This document shows positions 1 to 7,656 of a DNA stretch of 15,692 bases, piece after piece (within the stretch, counting starts at the first letter, position 1; each line of letters starts with the position of its first letter). The notes under the pieces are model-generated. The model was not told the origin of the DNA. It saw only the letters and a list, made by a program, of their open reading frames with translations, and did no database searches. The DNA is taken from NCBI GenBank assembly GCA_030640725.1, contig DAOWIV010000298.1, positions 1-15,692 of the forward strand, given 5' to 3'. The position numbers and the translations under genes were made by a program. The DNA comes from Methanosarcinales archaeon. Lineage in GTDB: Archaea > Halobacteriota > Methanosarcinia > Methanosarcinales > Methanogasteraceae.

Positions 1-916
1 AATGTTTGTAATGTGACAAAGTCAAGATATTCACTGGTATGAAATGCACATCCGAAACGATTCTCTGCCCCTCATTTGAAAGCACAAAGTCAAGGAACGC
101 CTGCTCATCCTCATCAGGCTCGCCGTCCGTGATCATCCATAGCGTCCGCGAGATCGCGTACTCGCCACTCCGGACGGTCTCGACCGTAGGCTGGACCCCA
201 TCGAGCGTGACTGCCTCCACACTTGAATCGATATATCCAAGAGAGATGAACCCGATTCCGGCTTTGCTTCCGGCAACCGTCGTCCGTATCTGTCCGTTCG
301 AGTTCTGAATGATCGCATGGTCTGTAATCTCCTTTCCTGTGGGTTTTATGACTGTCTGCTCAAAGCAGTCCCTTGTTCCGGAACCCTCCTCACGCGAGAT
401 TACCATGATCCTGGAATCGGCGCCTCCGACCGCTTGCCAGTTCATGATCTCACCTGTGTAGATGCCCTGCAACTGCTCCATCGTCAGATCGTTGATCTGG
501 TTTTCCGGGTGCACCACGACTGCAACGCCGTCCTTTGCAACGCCGTGCATCACGAGACTCGGGTAGGCTTCCTCTTCGGAACCTTTCAGGTCACGAGACG
601 CAGTCCCGATGTCCACGGTGCCGTCTGCAACCGACTTTATGCCGTGCGATGATCCGCCGCCCATTGGATACACTTTGTCACCAGGGCGCTGTTCCATAAA
701 GACGCGTGCACACTCCTCGGCAATCGGAAGAACCGTCGTTGAACCTGAGACCTGCAATTCAAGTGGCGATGCGCTCGCCCCCTCCGTTTCCTGATTGTTG
801 TTCGTACTGTCGATACAGCCTGATCCAAGTAACGATGATGTGATCACTGCGATCAGTAAAACCGCCGCCACAGTTCTACGTTGCAGAAATCCTGATGTTG
901 TAACTGGTTGTTTCAT
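1..916 (-). CDS. pstS: Phosphate ABC transporter substrate-binding lipoprotein, PstS type (partial at window edge)
   Basis: The reading frame is open for 305 codons and runs off the window start. It encodes the extracytoplasmic protein that captures phosphate for the PstCAB importer. The N-terminus has a basic patch (R13, R14), a hydrophobic stretch and a lipobox-like LLGSGC with Cys34, so the mature protein is probably lipid-anchored; a Ser/Thr/Asn/Glu linker follows. PstS-family ligand-loop motifs are visible: SGSTTVLP (57-64), GGGSSHGI (86-93), IGTASRDL (103-110), YTGEIMNW (153-160) and REEGSGTRD (175-183). The last visible residues resemble the usual family ending, so little is missing. 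The ATG is preceded by GGTGA about 8 bases upstream. pstC, pstA and pstB would be expected next on the same strand, beyond the window. A substrate other than phosphate (for example tungstate) is less likely given these motifs. Confidence 0.9.
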   Translation of the reverse strand, partial: MKQPVTTSGFLQRRTVAAVLLIAVITSSLLGSGCIDSTNNNQETEGASASPLELQVSGSTTVLPIAEECARVFMEQRPGDKVYPMGGGSSHGIKSVADGTVDIGTASRDLKGSEEEAYPSLVMHGVAKDGVAVVVHPENQINDLTMEQLQGIYTGEIMNWQAVGGADSRIMVISREEGSGTRDCFEQTVIKPTGKEITDHAIIQNSNGQIRTTVAGSKAGIGFISLGYIDSSVEAVTLDGVQPTVETVRSGEYAISRTLWMITDGEPDEDEQAFLDFVLSNEGQRIVSDVHFIPVNILTLSHYKH

Positions 917-952
917 GGGTACGTCACCGAGAGTAATATACCTGATCGGAGC

Positions 953-984
953 ATATATAGGTTGCCCTAATAAATATATAGGTT
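953..984 (-). promoter_or_regulatory. Tandem TATA-like repeat upstream of pstS
   Basis: The 11-mer ATATATAGGTT (plus strand) occurs at 953-963 and again at 974-984, exactly 21 bases apart, or two helical turns. On the minus strand both copies read AACCTATATAT, a TATA-like box; the nearer copy lies 37-47 bases before the pstS ATG, a plausible core-promoter distance. GGTTGC (960-965) and GCAACC (998-1003) add an inverted pair. A phosphate-responsive operator overlapping the promoter is an inference from position only. Confidence 0.5.
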
Positions 985-1026
985 ACACATATTGTATGCA
1001 ACCCTGCGCACCGCCATCCCATTCGA

Positions 1027-2478
1027 TCAAAAGTCGAACAACGATGTCTGCGACTTTTTCTCGGGTTTCGTGTCCTGTTTCTTCTCAGGTTTTTTTGGTT
1101 CCATTGGTTTCCCCGGTTTATCCTTCTTTTCCGGCTTTCCTTGCGCAACCTTCGCACGAGATTCAAATCCATCGAAGACATTGACCTCTTCCGGAGCCAC
1201 ATCCTCAACCAGATCCTGCGCGTTCTGGTGAATCGTTTTCACCTTCTTGGTATCCTTCTTGCTGCCGATTATGTATGCGATTTCAGCGGTATCAAGATTC
1301 GTCCATGCTGCAAGGCGCACCGCATAATCGCGATCCGCAGACAGCATCTTGACAAATGGGAGGATGTTTAAACGCGCATATCTCTGGGAAGTCTGGCACT
1401 TCACACCGATCTTCTCTGATATCCCGTCCCGCACCTGCCGGCTTGTCCTGGTGCTCCTGAGCATACGCCACTTCGATGGCGGCATGAACTGTGCGCCATG
1501 GTACTCGCGGGATTTTGAGACCGTGACGCCTGACGTCATCATCGCGCCCGCATACCGCCACATCCTGTAGTTCTGGCGCAGATGAACCCTGCCAAGAAAG
1601 ATATCCGCCCGCGAGAGTGCATGCATCGCGCCAGCGATATCGTCGCCGCGATACTGCGCAGGCAGATTCTCGTCGATCCACTGGATAAGGTCCTCAGGAG
1701 TCTCATCTATGCCATAAGTTGCGTTCAGTGCCTCTTTGATGTCCTTTCCTCTAAATATCTTTTTTAATACGTCGAATATCGTATCTCTTGAATCTCGCGA
1801 CGATACAACCACGTCATCTTGGTGCAGTTCGCTCTTTCCCTGCGCTACTGCCTGCAGGTCGTTGATCGCGCTCCTGACATCGCCGTGCGCAGTCTCCGCG
1901 ATTTTCAGAAGAGCCTCCGGATCGCAGGTGATCTCCTCGTTGTTGCATATCTTGCGTAGTAGCTGCGCTATCGACCTGCTCTGCAGGGAACGAAACGTTA
2001 TCGACGTGCACAGATTTTTGATGCTCTGGGAAACTCCGTACAGGTCGTTTGCAGTCAGAAGGATCGGCTGCGATGTCTCTTTGATGATTTTGGCAAGCGC
2101 CTGCGCCCCGCCCCGATCGGAGCTGCCATGTATGTTGTCAGCCTCATCGAGTATGATCAGCCGGGTGCCGCCCCCAAACGACGCAGTCTCAGAAGCAATT
2201 CCTGCAACCCGTCTGATTGCTGCCGCAGTCCGCTGGTCGCTCGCATTGAGTTCGATGACCTCCCAGTCAAAATCACGCGCAAGCGCATGGGCGGCTGTTG
2301 TTTTGCCGATGCCGGGTTTTCCGTGCAGGATCGCTGCCTTCCGGTCGGGCACGCCGTGCTGCCAATGCAAAGCCCACGTGCGAAGGTCGCTCACCGGCTT
2401 GTTGTTGCCCACGATCTCTGAAAGCGTCGCAGGTCGGTATTTCTCAGCCCATTCCATGTTTGTTTCTGGTGTATTCAT
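1027..2478 (-). CDS. rfcL: Replication factor C large subunit (clamp loader)
   Basis: This 483-residue AAA+ protein is the large subunit of the archaeal clamp loader, which with RfcS opens PCNA and loads it on primer-template DNA. It shows the family signature MEWAEKYRP (8-16), Walker A GKPGIGKTT (53-61), Walker B LIILDEAD (107-114), sensor 1 LLTAND (140-145) and the sensor 2 region GDVRSAIND (199-207). After the collar domain, roughly from residue 430, comes a Lys/Pro/Glu-rich tether ending in QTSLFDF (477-483), a canonical PCNA-interacting peptide at the extreme C-terminus. I chose the ATG at 2478 because GTGAGGG sits 6 bases upstream; the alternative Met8 (2457) has no Shine-Dalgarno site. 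No rfcS lies beside it. Length and motif order are normal for the family. Confidence 0.97.
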   Translation of the reverse strand: MNTPETNMEWAEKYRPATLSEIVGNNKPVSDLRTWALHWQHGVPDRKAAILHGKPGIGKTTAAHALARDFDWEVIELNASDQRTAAAIRRVAGIASETASFGGGTRLIILDEADNIHGSSDRGGAQALAKIIKETSQPILLTANDLYGVSQSIKNLCTSITFRSLQSRSIAQLLRKICNNEEITCDPEALLKIAETAHGDVRSAINDLQAVAQGKSELHQDDVVVSSRDSRDTIFDVLKKIFRGKDIKEALNATYGIDETPEDLIQWIDENLPAQYRGDDIAGAMHALSRADIFLGRVHLRQNYRMWRYAGAMMTSGVTVSKSREYHGAQFMPPSKWRMLRSTRTSRQVRDGISEKIGVKCQTSQRYARLNILPFVKMLSADRDYAVRLAAWTNLDTAEIAYIIGSKKDTKKVKTIHQNAQDLVEDVAPEEVNVFDGFESRAKVAQGKPEKKDKPGKPMEPKKPEKKQDTKPEKKSQTSLFDF

Positions 2479-2599
2479 CGATAGCCCTCACAAGCGATTT
2501 TTTGGTGACCAACGCATGGGATAACGGTTGTGGGGCATCCGTGGAGGGAGGTTGCGTGTTGGTGTAAGCGCGAACAGTTATGGGGTGTAGATGGCATAA

Positions 2600-3445
2600 T
2601 CACTCCAGATGCAGCGGTTTTGAACCTTTCAATAGTTTTTTACTATCCGCTTTTACCTTGCGCTCCAATTTTTTAGCATCTTCAGCCGGAGGCAATTCTT
2701 CAGGTATGATATCGCTTTTTACCAACAACGATCGCACTTCAGTGTTGTTCTTGACATGCTCGCCAGTAATTCGCATCTCGCCTGCTAAATCGTCTTTTTT
2801 AACATTGAAATTCGTGATTTCGGTCGCGAAATCTTTTGCTTTGATAGTGATGGTAGGTAAGAAATCAGCCAACGCCCGTCCCTTTGGAACGCCCAATTTC
2901 TTTTTCATATTTATGGTGGTATGCCCCCCAAATAACGCCTTATCACCTTTATTTCGTATTCGTCCAAATCCCGGGTTATCTACGCCCCTTTCATAAATGA
3001 GTTTGGAAAACTCTTTTTCCGTGGTTGTAGGTTTTTCTCTTGCTTGCAATCGTTCTATCACTTCTATCCGTTCTTCTAAAAGCTCCTGCTTGCGTGTTTG
3101 TATGGCAAAATAACTTTGAGCGAAGGCGATTTGTTCTTTTCTTGGATCGCCGTTTTGAGCAATCAAGTAACATGCATACCTGGTGAGCATTATGTCGTCA
3201 ATCTGTTTCGTTGCCCCTTTTGGCATGTTTATCGTTTTGTTGACGTCAACAAAATGATCAGATATGCGTTGGTCAGAGTTCTCGCATGTGGTTTTTGCCT
3301 TTTCGACTACTTGAAGAAAGTTTCTCCATTCAGTATAGTTAAGTAGAACTTGCAAATCTCTTGCAAACCAGTATTCAATATCGTCTTTTTGATAAGCAGC
3401 ATCTTCAAAGCTTATGTTTAGTTTAGCAACAATTTCTTTTTTCAT
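2600..3445 (-). CDS. dinD: DNA damage-inducible protein D (DinD-like)
   Basis: This 281-residue protein resembles bacterial DinD, an SOS-regulated protein reported in E. coli to inhibit RecA filament activity. Matching segments run along the whole length: EYWFARDLQVLLNYTEWRNF (24-43, the BRO-N/antirepressor-like opening), CENSDQRISDHF (54-65), RYACYLIAQNGDP (89-101), YFAIQTRKQE (112-121) and IPEELPPAEDAKKLE (247-261). The ATG at 3445 is preferred because AGGTGG lies 9 bases upstream; a TTG at 3466 would add seven residues. The gene is AT-rich: three sampled 60-base blocks (from 2641, 2881 and 3121) each have 26 G+C, against 36 and 40 in two blocks of nfnB, suggesting horizontal acquisition. 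A role in DNA damage response in this archaeon is inference. No LexA site is assumed. Confidence 0.88.
   Translation of the reverse strand: MKKEIVAKLNISFEDAAYQKDDIEYWFARDLQVLLNYTEWRNFLQVVEKAKTTCENSDQRISDHFVDVNKTINMPKGATKQIDDIMLTRYACYLIAQNGDPRKEQIAFAQSYFAIQTRKQELLEERIEVIERLQAREKPTTTEKEFSKLIYERGVDNPGFGRIRNKGDKALFGGHTTINMKKKLGVPKGRALADFLPTITIKAKDFATEITNFNVKKDDLAGEMRITGEHVKNNTEVRSLLVKSDIIPEELPPAEDAKKLERKVKADSKKLLKGSKPLHLE
3235..3254. repeat. Perfect 20-bp palindrome inside dinD
   Basis: TTTTGTTGACGTCAACAAAA reads the same on both strands with no mismatch and no spacer. It lies in the coding sequence of dinD, around residues 64-70 (HFVDVNK). It could be a protein-binding site (autoregulation) or a coincidence of codon choice. 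Confidence 0.6.
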
Positions 3446-3627
3446 AAGTTCCGCCACCTGAAGCAATTTTCATTATTTGATTCACCCCCCAAAACCCTTC
3501 CGATCACGCGGACCCATTCCGACCTCCATACGTCACGATAGTCTCCAAAGTCACCAAACCCCGGACTTAAGTACAGAGCCTGCACCTCGCGGTTTGCCCC
3601 TCCAAAACATCCGCGCCCAATAGACAT
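3442..3627 (-). CDS. Small unrecognised ORF possibly coupled to dinD
   Basis: A 61-residue frame runs from an ATG at 3627 to a TGA that overlaps the dinD start as ATGA (3445-3442), the arrangement typical of translational coupling. The product is Gly-, Arg- and aromatic-rich, with the segment LYLSPGFGDFGDYRDVW in its middle. AAGGA lies 12 bases before the ATG, rather far for a ribosome site. I do not recognise the family. Base composition here is GC-richer than dinD, so it probably did not arrive with it. It may equally be an eroded gene remnant or chance; the gap between nfnB and dinD (3446-3716) holds nothing else I can identify. Confidence 0.25.
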   Translation of the reverse strand: MSIGRGCFGGANREVQALYLSPGFGDFGDYRDVWRSEWVRVIGRVLGGESNNENCFRWRNL

Positions 3628-3716
3628 TTATCACGCCAGTCCTTCCGGATGTGAGATATGCTTTCCGGCAGTTCTCTCTCGTGCCATGTAGGCGCAACCA
3701 CACTGCGCGGCACCCC

Positions 3717-5114
3717 TCAAACTCGCCCGAGATATTCATCGATCGCCCTCGCCGCAACCTTTCCAGCCCCCATTGCCGAGATCACAGTCGCAGAACCTGT
3801 TACGATGTCGCCGCCGGCAAATACGCCCGGCTTTGATGTTGCACCAGTCTCGTCCGCCACAATCGTGCCGTACCTCGCAGTCTCAAGTCCGGGCGTCGTC
3901 ATCGGGACGAGCGGATTTGGAGATGTGCCGATTGCGATTATCGCTATGTCGGCAGGGATGTTGTGCTCGGTTCCTGATAGCGCGACCGGTCGGCATCTTC
4001 CTGACTCGTCTGGCTCGCATAGTTCCATATTGATGCATTCCATGCCTGTGACCCAGTTATTCTCATCACCAAGGATCCGTATCGGGTTTGTGAGCAGTCT
4101 GAAGCGTACGCCCTCTTCTTTTGCATTGACAACCTCTTCTGCCCGTGCTGGCAGCTCATCCTCGCCGCGGCGGTAGACGATCGTAACCTCCTCTGAGCCA
4201 AGCCTGATCGCACACCGTGCGGCATCCATCGCTACATTGCCGCCGCCGACAACGATTGTCCGGCTGCCCTTCTTGATCGGTGTGTCAAACTCGGGGAATA
4301 GGTACGCCTTCATCAGGTTCACACGGGTCAGAAACTCGTTTGCAGAGTAGACGCCGTTTAAGTTTTCGCCATCGATTCCGAGAAATAACGGCAGCCCTGC
4401 GCCGGTTCCCAGAAAGACGGCGTCGTACTCCTCGAGCAGTTCATCCACCGTATCGATCTTCCCGATGACCGAATTCAAGCATATATCAACGCCCAGTTTC
4501 CTGATAAAATCGACTTCTGCCGCAACAATCGCTTTTGGCAGCCTGAACTCAGGGATTCCGTACACGAGAACGCCGCCAGCAGAATGCAGTGACTCAAAGA
4601 TCGTGACGGCATGTCCCATCTTTGCAAGCTCGGCTGCCGCGGTCAACCCGGCTGGACCTGCTCCGACCACTGCAACGCTTCTGCCGGTGGATTCCAAAAT
4701 CTCGGGTATCATGACACCTTTTTTCATCTCGTAATCAGCCACAAATCGCTCAAGCCCTCCGATTGCGATTGGATCGCTATCTTTTTTCTTTCCGAGTATG
4801 CAGACCGCCTCGCACTGCGTCTCCTGCGGGCAGACGCGTCCGCAGATCGCGGGAAGCGAGTTCGTGCTCTTCAGCGTGCGAGCCGCCGCATCAAAATCCT
4901 CTTCTGCGATCTGTCGAATGAAGAGCGGGATATCCACGCCGACAGGGCAGCCCTCGATGCAGAGCGGCTTTTTACAGTCGAGGCAACGTTTCGCCTCTGC
5001 CACCGCCTCCCCCCTATTATACCCAAGTGCAACCTCGCTGAAATTGTATCTCCGCTCGGACGGCAGTTGTTTTGCCATTTCAGGTCGTATTTTCGATTCT
5101 GATTCAGTGTTCAT
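3717..5114 (-). CDS. nfnB: NfnB-type large subunit: ferredoxin/NADP+ oxidoreductase (GltD-like flavoprotein)
   Basis: This 465-residue protein is a homologue of the glutamate synthase small chain, and paired with NfnA it fits the large subunit of NADH-dependent reduced ferredoxin:NADP+ oxidoreductase (also called SudA). N-terminal cysteines for two [4Fe-4S] clusters are C44, C47, C52, C56 and C91, C95, C101, C105. Then come an FAD-binding Rossmann motif GAGPAGLTAAAEL (151-163), GIPEFRLPK (186-194), a second nucleotide-binding motif VVGGGNVAMDAARCA (288-302) with IVYRR (312-316), and the C-terminal flavin motif FAGGDIVTGSATVI. The ATG at 5114 overlaps the nfnA stop by 11 bases and has GGAGG 12 bases upstream, within nfnA. 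A longer frame opening at 5156 would sit deeper in nfnA and is rejected. No glutamate synthase large chain adjoins it, which favours the Nfn assignment over GltD. Confidence 0.88.
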   Translation of the reverse strand: MNTESESKIRPEMAKQLPSERRYNFSEVALGYNRGEAVAEAKRCLDCKKPLCIEGCPVGVDIPLFIRQIAEEDFDAAARTLKSTNSLPAICGRVCPQETQCEAVCILGKKKDSDPIAIGGLERFVADYEMKKGVMIPEILESTGRSVAVVGAGPAGLTAAAELAKMGHAVTIFESLHSAGGVLVYGIPEFRLPKAIVAAEVDFIRKLGVDICLNSVIGKIDTVDELLEEYDAVFLGTGAGLPLFLGIDGENLNGVYSANEFLTRVNLMKAYLFPEFDTPIKKGSRTIVVGGGNVAMDAARCAIRLGSEEVTIVYRRGEDELPARAEEVVNAKEEGVRFRLLTNPIRILGDENNWVTGMECINMELCEPDESGRCRPVALSGTEHNIPADIAIIAIGTSPNPLVPMTTPGLETARYGTIVADETGATSKPGVFAGGDIVTGSATVISAMGAGKVAARAIDEYLGRV

Positions 5115-5937
5115 ACGGTTCAAGCGCCTCCTTCTCTTCTGGCAGGTACATAGCAAGTCGGCTCATCAAGAGCGTATAGTCAACCTCGTGCGCATCGAAC
5201 TCGGGTCCGTCCACACATGCGAATTTTGTTTCGCCTCCCACAAGCACCCGACATGCGCCGCACATACCAGTACCGTCCACCATGATCGGGTTCAGGCTGA
5301 CCACGGTCTTGACACCAAACGGTTTTGTGACACTGGCGACCGCCCGCATCATCACGGGCGGACCGATCGCAATCACTCTGTCGATCTGCCCACTGTGTCC
5401 GCCATGTTCGAGCAGATTCTGTACGACCTCGGTAACAAATCCATGGTGTCCTTTTGTGCCGTCGTCGGTTGTGATATGCAGTTCGCTGCTCGCTTCATTC
5501 ATCCGGTCCTCCCAGAACAGGATGTCTGCACTCCGCGCTCCGATTATCGAAATTACCCTGTTGCCTGCACTTTTCAGTGCCCGTGCGATCGGGAAGATCG
5601 GCGCAATCCCGACGCCGCCGCCCACGCATATCACGGTTCCGAATTTCTCGATCACAGATGGTTTACCGAGCGGTCCCGCTACATCGGCGATCGAACCGCC
5701 GGCGGCAAGCGATGCAAGCTGGCGGGTCGTCTTCCCGATCTTCTGGAAGATCAGGGTGATCGTGCCAGTTTGCGCATCAAAATCAGCGATCGTGAGCGGT
5801 ATGCGCTCTCCGTGCTCGTCGATTCGTAGTATCACAAACTGCCCTGGCATGGCTTTCTTTGCCACCCGCGGCGCAGCAATCCCCATCAGATAAACCGTTG
5901 GGACGAGTTCATGTTTTTTTAATATGGTAAATGACAT
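5104..5937 (-). CDS. nfnA: NfnA-type small subunit: FNR-like FAD/[2Fe-2S] protein
   Basis: This 277-residue ferredoxin-NADP reductase-like subunit pairs with NfnB. In characterised NfnAB enzymes it carries the NADH-side FAD and a [2Fe-2S] cluster, and the complex couples NADH and reduced ferredoxin to NADPH by flavin-based bifurcation. Visible are the FAD motif RIPLTIAD (45-52), the NAD(P)-binding glycine loop CVGGGVGIAPIFP (104-116), IGARSAD (132-138), and the C-terminal cluster segment DGTGMCGACR (221-230) with Cys226, Cys229 and Cys241; the three-Cys pattern matches the family. The ATG has GAGG 6 bases upstream. A PyrK-type dihydroorotate dehydrogenase subunit is the main alternative, but no pyrD adjoins and the overlap with nfnB argues against it. 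Confidence 0.88.
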   Translation of the reverse strand: MSFTILKKHELVPTVYLMGIAAPRVAKKAMPGQFVILRIDEHGERIPLTIADFDAQTGTITLIFQKIGKTTRQLASLAAGGSIADVAGPLGKPSVIEKFGTVICVGGGVGIAPIFPIARALKSAGNRVISIIGARSADILFWEDRMNEASSELHITTDDGTKGHHGFVTEVVQNLLEHGGHSGQIDRVIAIGPPVMMRAVASVTKPFGVKTVVSLNPIMVDGTGMCGACRVLVGGETKFACVDGPEFDAHEVDYTLLMSRLAMYLPEEKEALEPYEH

Positions 5938-5962
5938 TGGATTCCTCTCTTCGTATGGTATT

Positions 5963-5974
5963 TACATAAATAAC
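5963..5974 (-). promoter_or_regulatory. Candidate TATA box for nfnAB
   Basis: On the minus strand GTTATTTATGTA lies 26-37 bases before the nfnA ATG. It is the only TATA-like stretch close upstream. The GAGG ribosome site lies between it and the start, so the leader would be very short or the true box lies further up (AATATCTTTTTAG at 5986-5998). Confidence 0.35.
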
Positions 5975-5998
5975 CCGGACCGCCTCTAAAAAGATATT

Positions 5999-6025
5999 GG
6001 TCAGGCAGGGTCTCCCTGGGTGACC
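5999..6025. promoter_or_regulatory. Imperfect inverted repeat in the nfnA/rnj divergent promoter region
   Basis: GGTCAGGCAGGG and CCCTGGGTGACC flank a TCT centre and match at 10 of 12 paired positions. It lies between divergent genes. A TATA-like CTAAAAAGATATT (about 5986-5998, plus strand) stands just before it, so a plus-strand transcript would start within the palindrome. This is a good position for an operator, but the regulator is unknown. Confidence 0.45.
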
Positions 6026-6151
6026 TCGCTGATTCTACCAGTTGGTTCCGCCCACCAAATCCACCACATCATTAAGTATATCTCACATCCACACCGACTC
6101 TATGACTATGACCATGACTACGATATTGATATTTTCATACGGAGGAATATA

Positions 6152-7492
6152 ATGGACGACATCGGAATTGTTGCTGTCGGCGGATATAATGAGATGGGCA
6201 GAAATATGACTGCGGTGCATATTGGAGATGATATTGTTATTTTTGACATGGGTCTTCGCCTCGACCGGATGCAGATCCATGAGGATGTGGAGATCGAACG
6301 GATGCACTCGCTCGACCTGATCAGGATGGGTGCGATACCCGACGATACTGTGATGAAAGAGGTGCCCGGCACGGTTCGTGCGATCGTCTGCACACACGGA
6401 CATCTCGACCATATCGGCGCGATCTCGAAGCTGGCACACCGATACCGTGCACCCATCATCGCAACGCCCTACACGATAGGCTTGATCAGACAGCTGATCA
6501 AGTCCGAACGCAAGTTCAGCGCAGAGAATAAACTGATTGAGATGAATGCCGGCGATACACGAGAGATTTCGCCAAAGATATCCATGGAATTCATCCGGGT
6601 GCAACACAGCACCGTAGATTGCGTATTTGTTGCTTTGCACACGCCAAAAGGCATCGTCATATACGCCAATGATTTCAAGATGGACCGGACACCGACACTG
6701 GGCATGCCGCCGGATATACAGCGACTCAAACAACTTGGCAAAGAGGGCGTCGCCCTGCTGATCACAGAGAGCACCAATGCGGCGATTTCAGGGAAGACGC
6801 CATCAGAGCGTATCGCAAAAGACCTGCTCCACGATGTGTTGATAGGTACCGAGGAGACCGAATCAGGAGTTATTGTGACCACTTTTTCATCGCATATCGC
6901 AAGAATTGATTCGATTATCAAGGTTGCAGGGAAGATGGGGCGGATTCCGGTACTTATGGGGCGGTCAATGGATAAGTATGTAAAACTGGCAAAAAAGATG
7001 GGGTATGTTGAGCTTCCGGAGAATCTGGAGATATATGGCACGAAAAAGACCATAGACAAAGCGTTTGCAAGAATCGCATCCGCGGGAAAGGAGAAGTATC
7101 TTCCGATCGTTACAGGGCATCAGGGCGAGCCGGGAGCAGTGCTTGAGCGAATATCGATGGATGGTACCAATTACAAGATCGAAAAGGGAGATAAGGTTGT
7201 ATTTTCCGCAAACCCCATACCAACACCCGGGACGATTGCGAACAGACACGCCCTCGAGACAAAATTAAAGATGCGTGGAAGCCGCATCTACGATGGCATC
7301 CATGTGTCAGGACACGCCTGTAAGGAAGATCACTGGGAATTATTGCGCGTGTTAAGTCCTGACTATGTGATTCCGTCGCACGGCAACATCGTTATGCACG
7401 GTTCGTACATCGAGATGGCTGAGGATGCCGGATATGTGCTTGGGGACACGATTCATCTGCTTAGAAACGGGGAGGAACTGATTCTTGGTTGA
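6152..7492 (+). CDS. rnj: Ribonuclease J (archaeal, beta-CASP exo/endoribonuclease)
   Basis: This 446-residue metallo-beta-lactamase/beta-CASP nuclease belongs to the archaeal RNase J family, 5'-3' exonucleases acting in RNA decay and processing. Zinc and catalytic motifs are visible: HGHLDH (82-87), H152 within VQHSTVD, D174 within YANDFK, the beta-CASP region from about residue 200, GHQGEPGAV (322-330), VSGHACKEDH (385-394) and IPSHG (407-411). It lacks the C-terminal domain of bacterial RNase J, as archaeal members do. The start is the ATG at 6152 because GGAGG sits 6 bases upstream (6141-6145) and the family begins at this point; the frame upstream (6020-6151) translates a low-complexity Tyr/Asp/His run and is not coding. 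idsA follows downstream, and in several methanogens RNase J genes sit near isoprenoid genes. Confidence 0.95.
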   Translation: MDDIGIVAVGGYNEMGRNMTAVHIGDDIVIFDMGLRLDRMQIHEDVEIERMHSLDLIRMGAIPDDTVMKEVPGTVRAIVCTHGHLDHIGAISKLAHRYRAPIIATPYTIGLIRQLIKSERKFSAENKLIEMNAGDTREISPKISMEFIRVQHSTVDCVFVALHTPKGIVIYANDFKMDRTPTLGMPPDIQRLKQLGKEGVALLITESTNAAISGKTPSERIAKDLLHDVLIGTEETESGVIVTTFSSHIARIDSIIKVAGKMGRIPVLMGRSMDKYVKLAKKMGYVELPENLEIYGTKKTIDKAFARIASAGKEKYLPIVTGHQGEPGAVLERISMDGTNYKIEKGDKVVFSANPIPTPGTIANRHALETKLKMRGSRIYDGIHVSGHACKEDHWELLRVLSPDYVIPSHGNIVMHGSYIEMAEDAGYVLGDTIHLLRNGEELILG

Positions 7493-7531
7493 TATGGAAT
7501 ATGCTTCAGGTATCAGCACGAGATAACTCTT

Positions 7532-7604
7532 AATCTGTGTCACCAGTGTAAATCTGTGTTTGATAGGATTTTTAGACACGGATTTACACTGGTTTACACT
7601 GATT
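7532..7604. repeat. Long imperfect palindromic repeat between rnj and idsA
   Basis: Arms at 7532-7559 and 7576-7604 are inverted copies differing at only a few positions plus one single-base gap, around a 16-base centre. Each arm contains a doubled unit of the form AATC(T/A)GTGT followed by ACCAGTGTAAATC(T/C)GTGT. The RNA would fold into a stem of about 28 bp. Form and intergenic position suggest a dispersed repeat or REP-like element; it could also stabilise or end the rnj transcript. Confidence 0.75.
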
Positions 7605-7656
7605 TTGTCTGCAATTTACCAGAGGCATATACTTGTTATGACACGAAGAGATTAGC

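Noticed and set aside
1736..2524. 262-residue frame opposite rfcL
   Set aside because: It is antisense to a confident gene, and its Ser/Arg/Cys-rich composition is typical of a shadow frame.
3551..3757. 68-residue frame overlapping the nfnB 3' end
   Set aside because: It overlaps a confident gene in another frame and has no ribosome site or recognisable motif.
4798..5829. 343-residue frame opposite nfnA/nfnB
   Set aside because: It spans two well-supported genes on the other strand and shows no family motifs.
6020..6151. N-terminal extension of RNase J rich in Tyr, Asp and His
   Set aside because: It comes from a TATGAC-like low-complexity stretch (6101-6120); the ATG at 6152 has a perfect GGAGG site and matches the family start.
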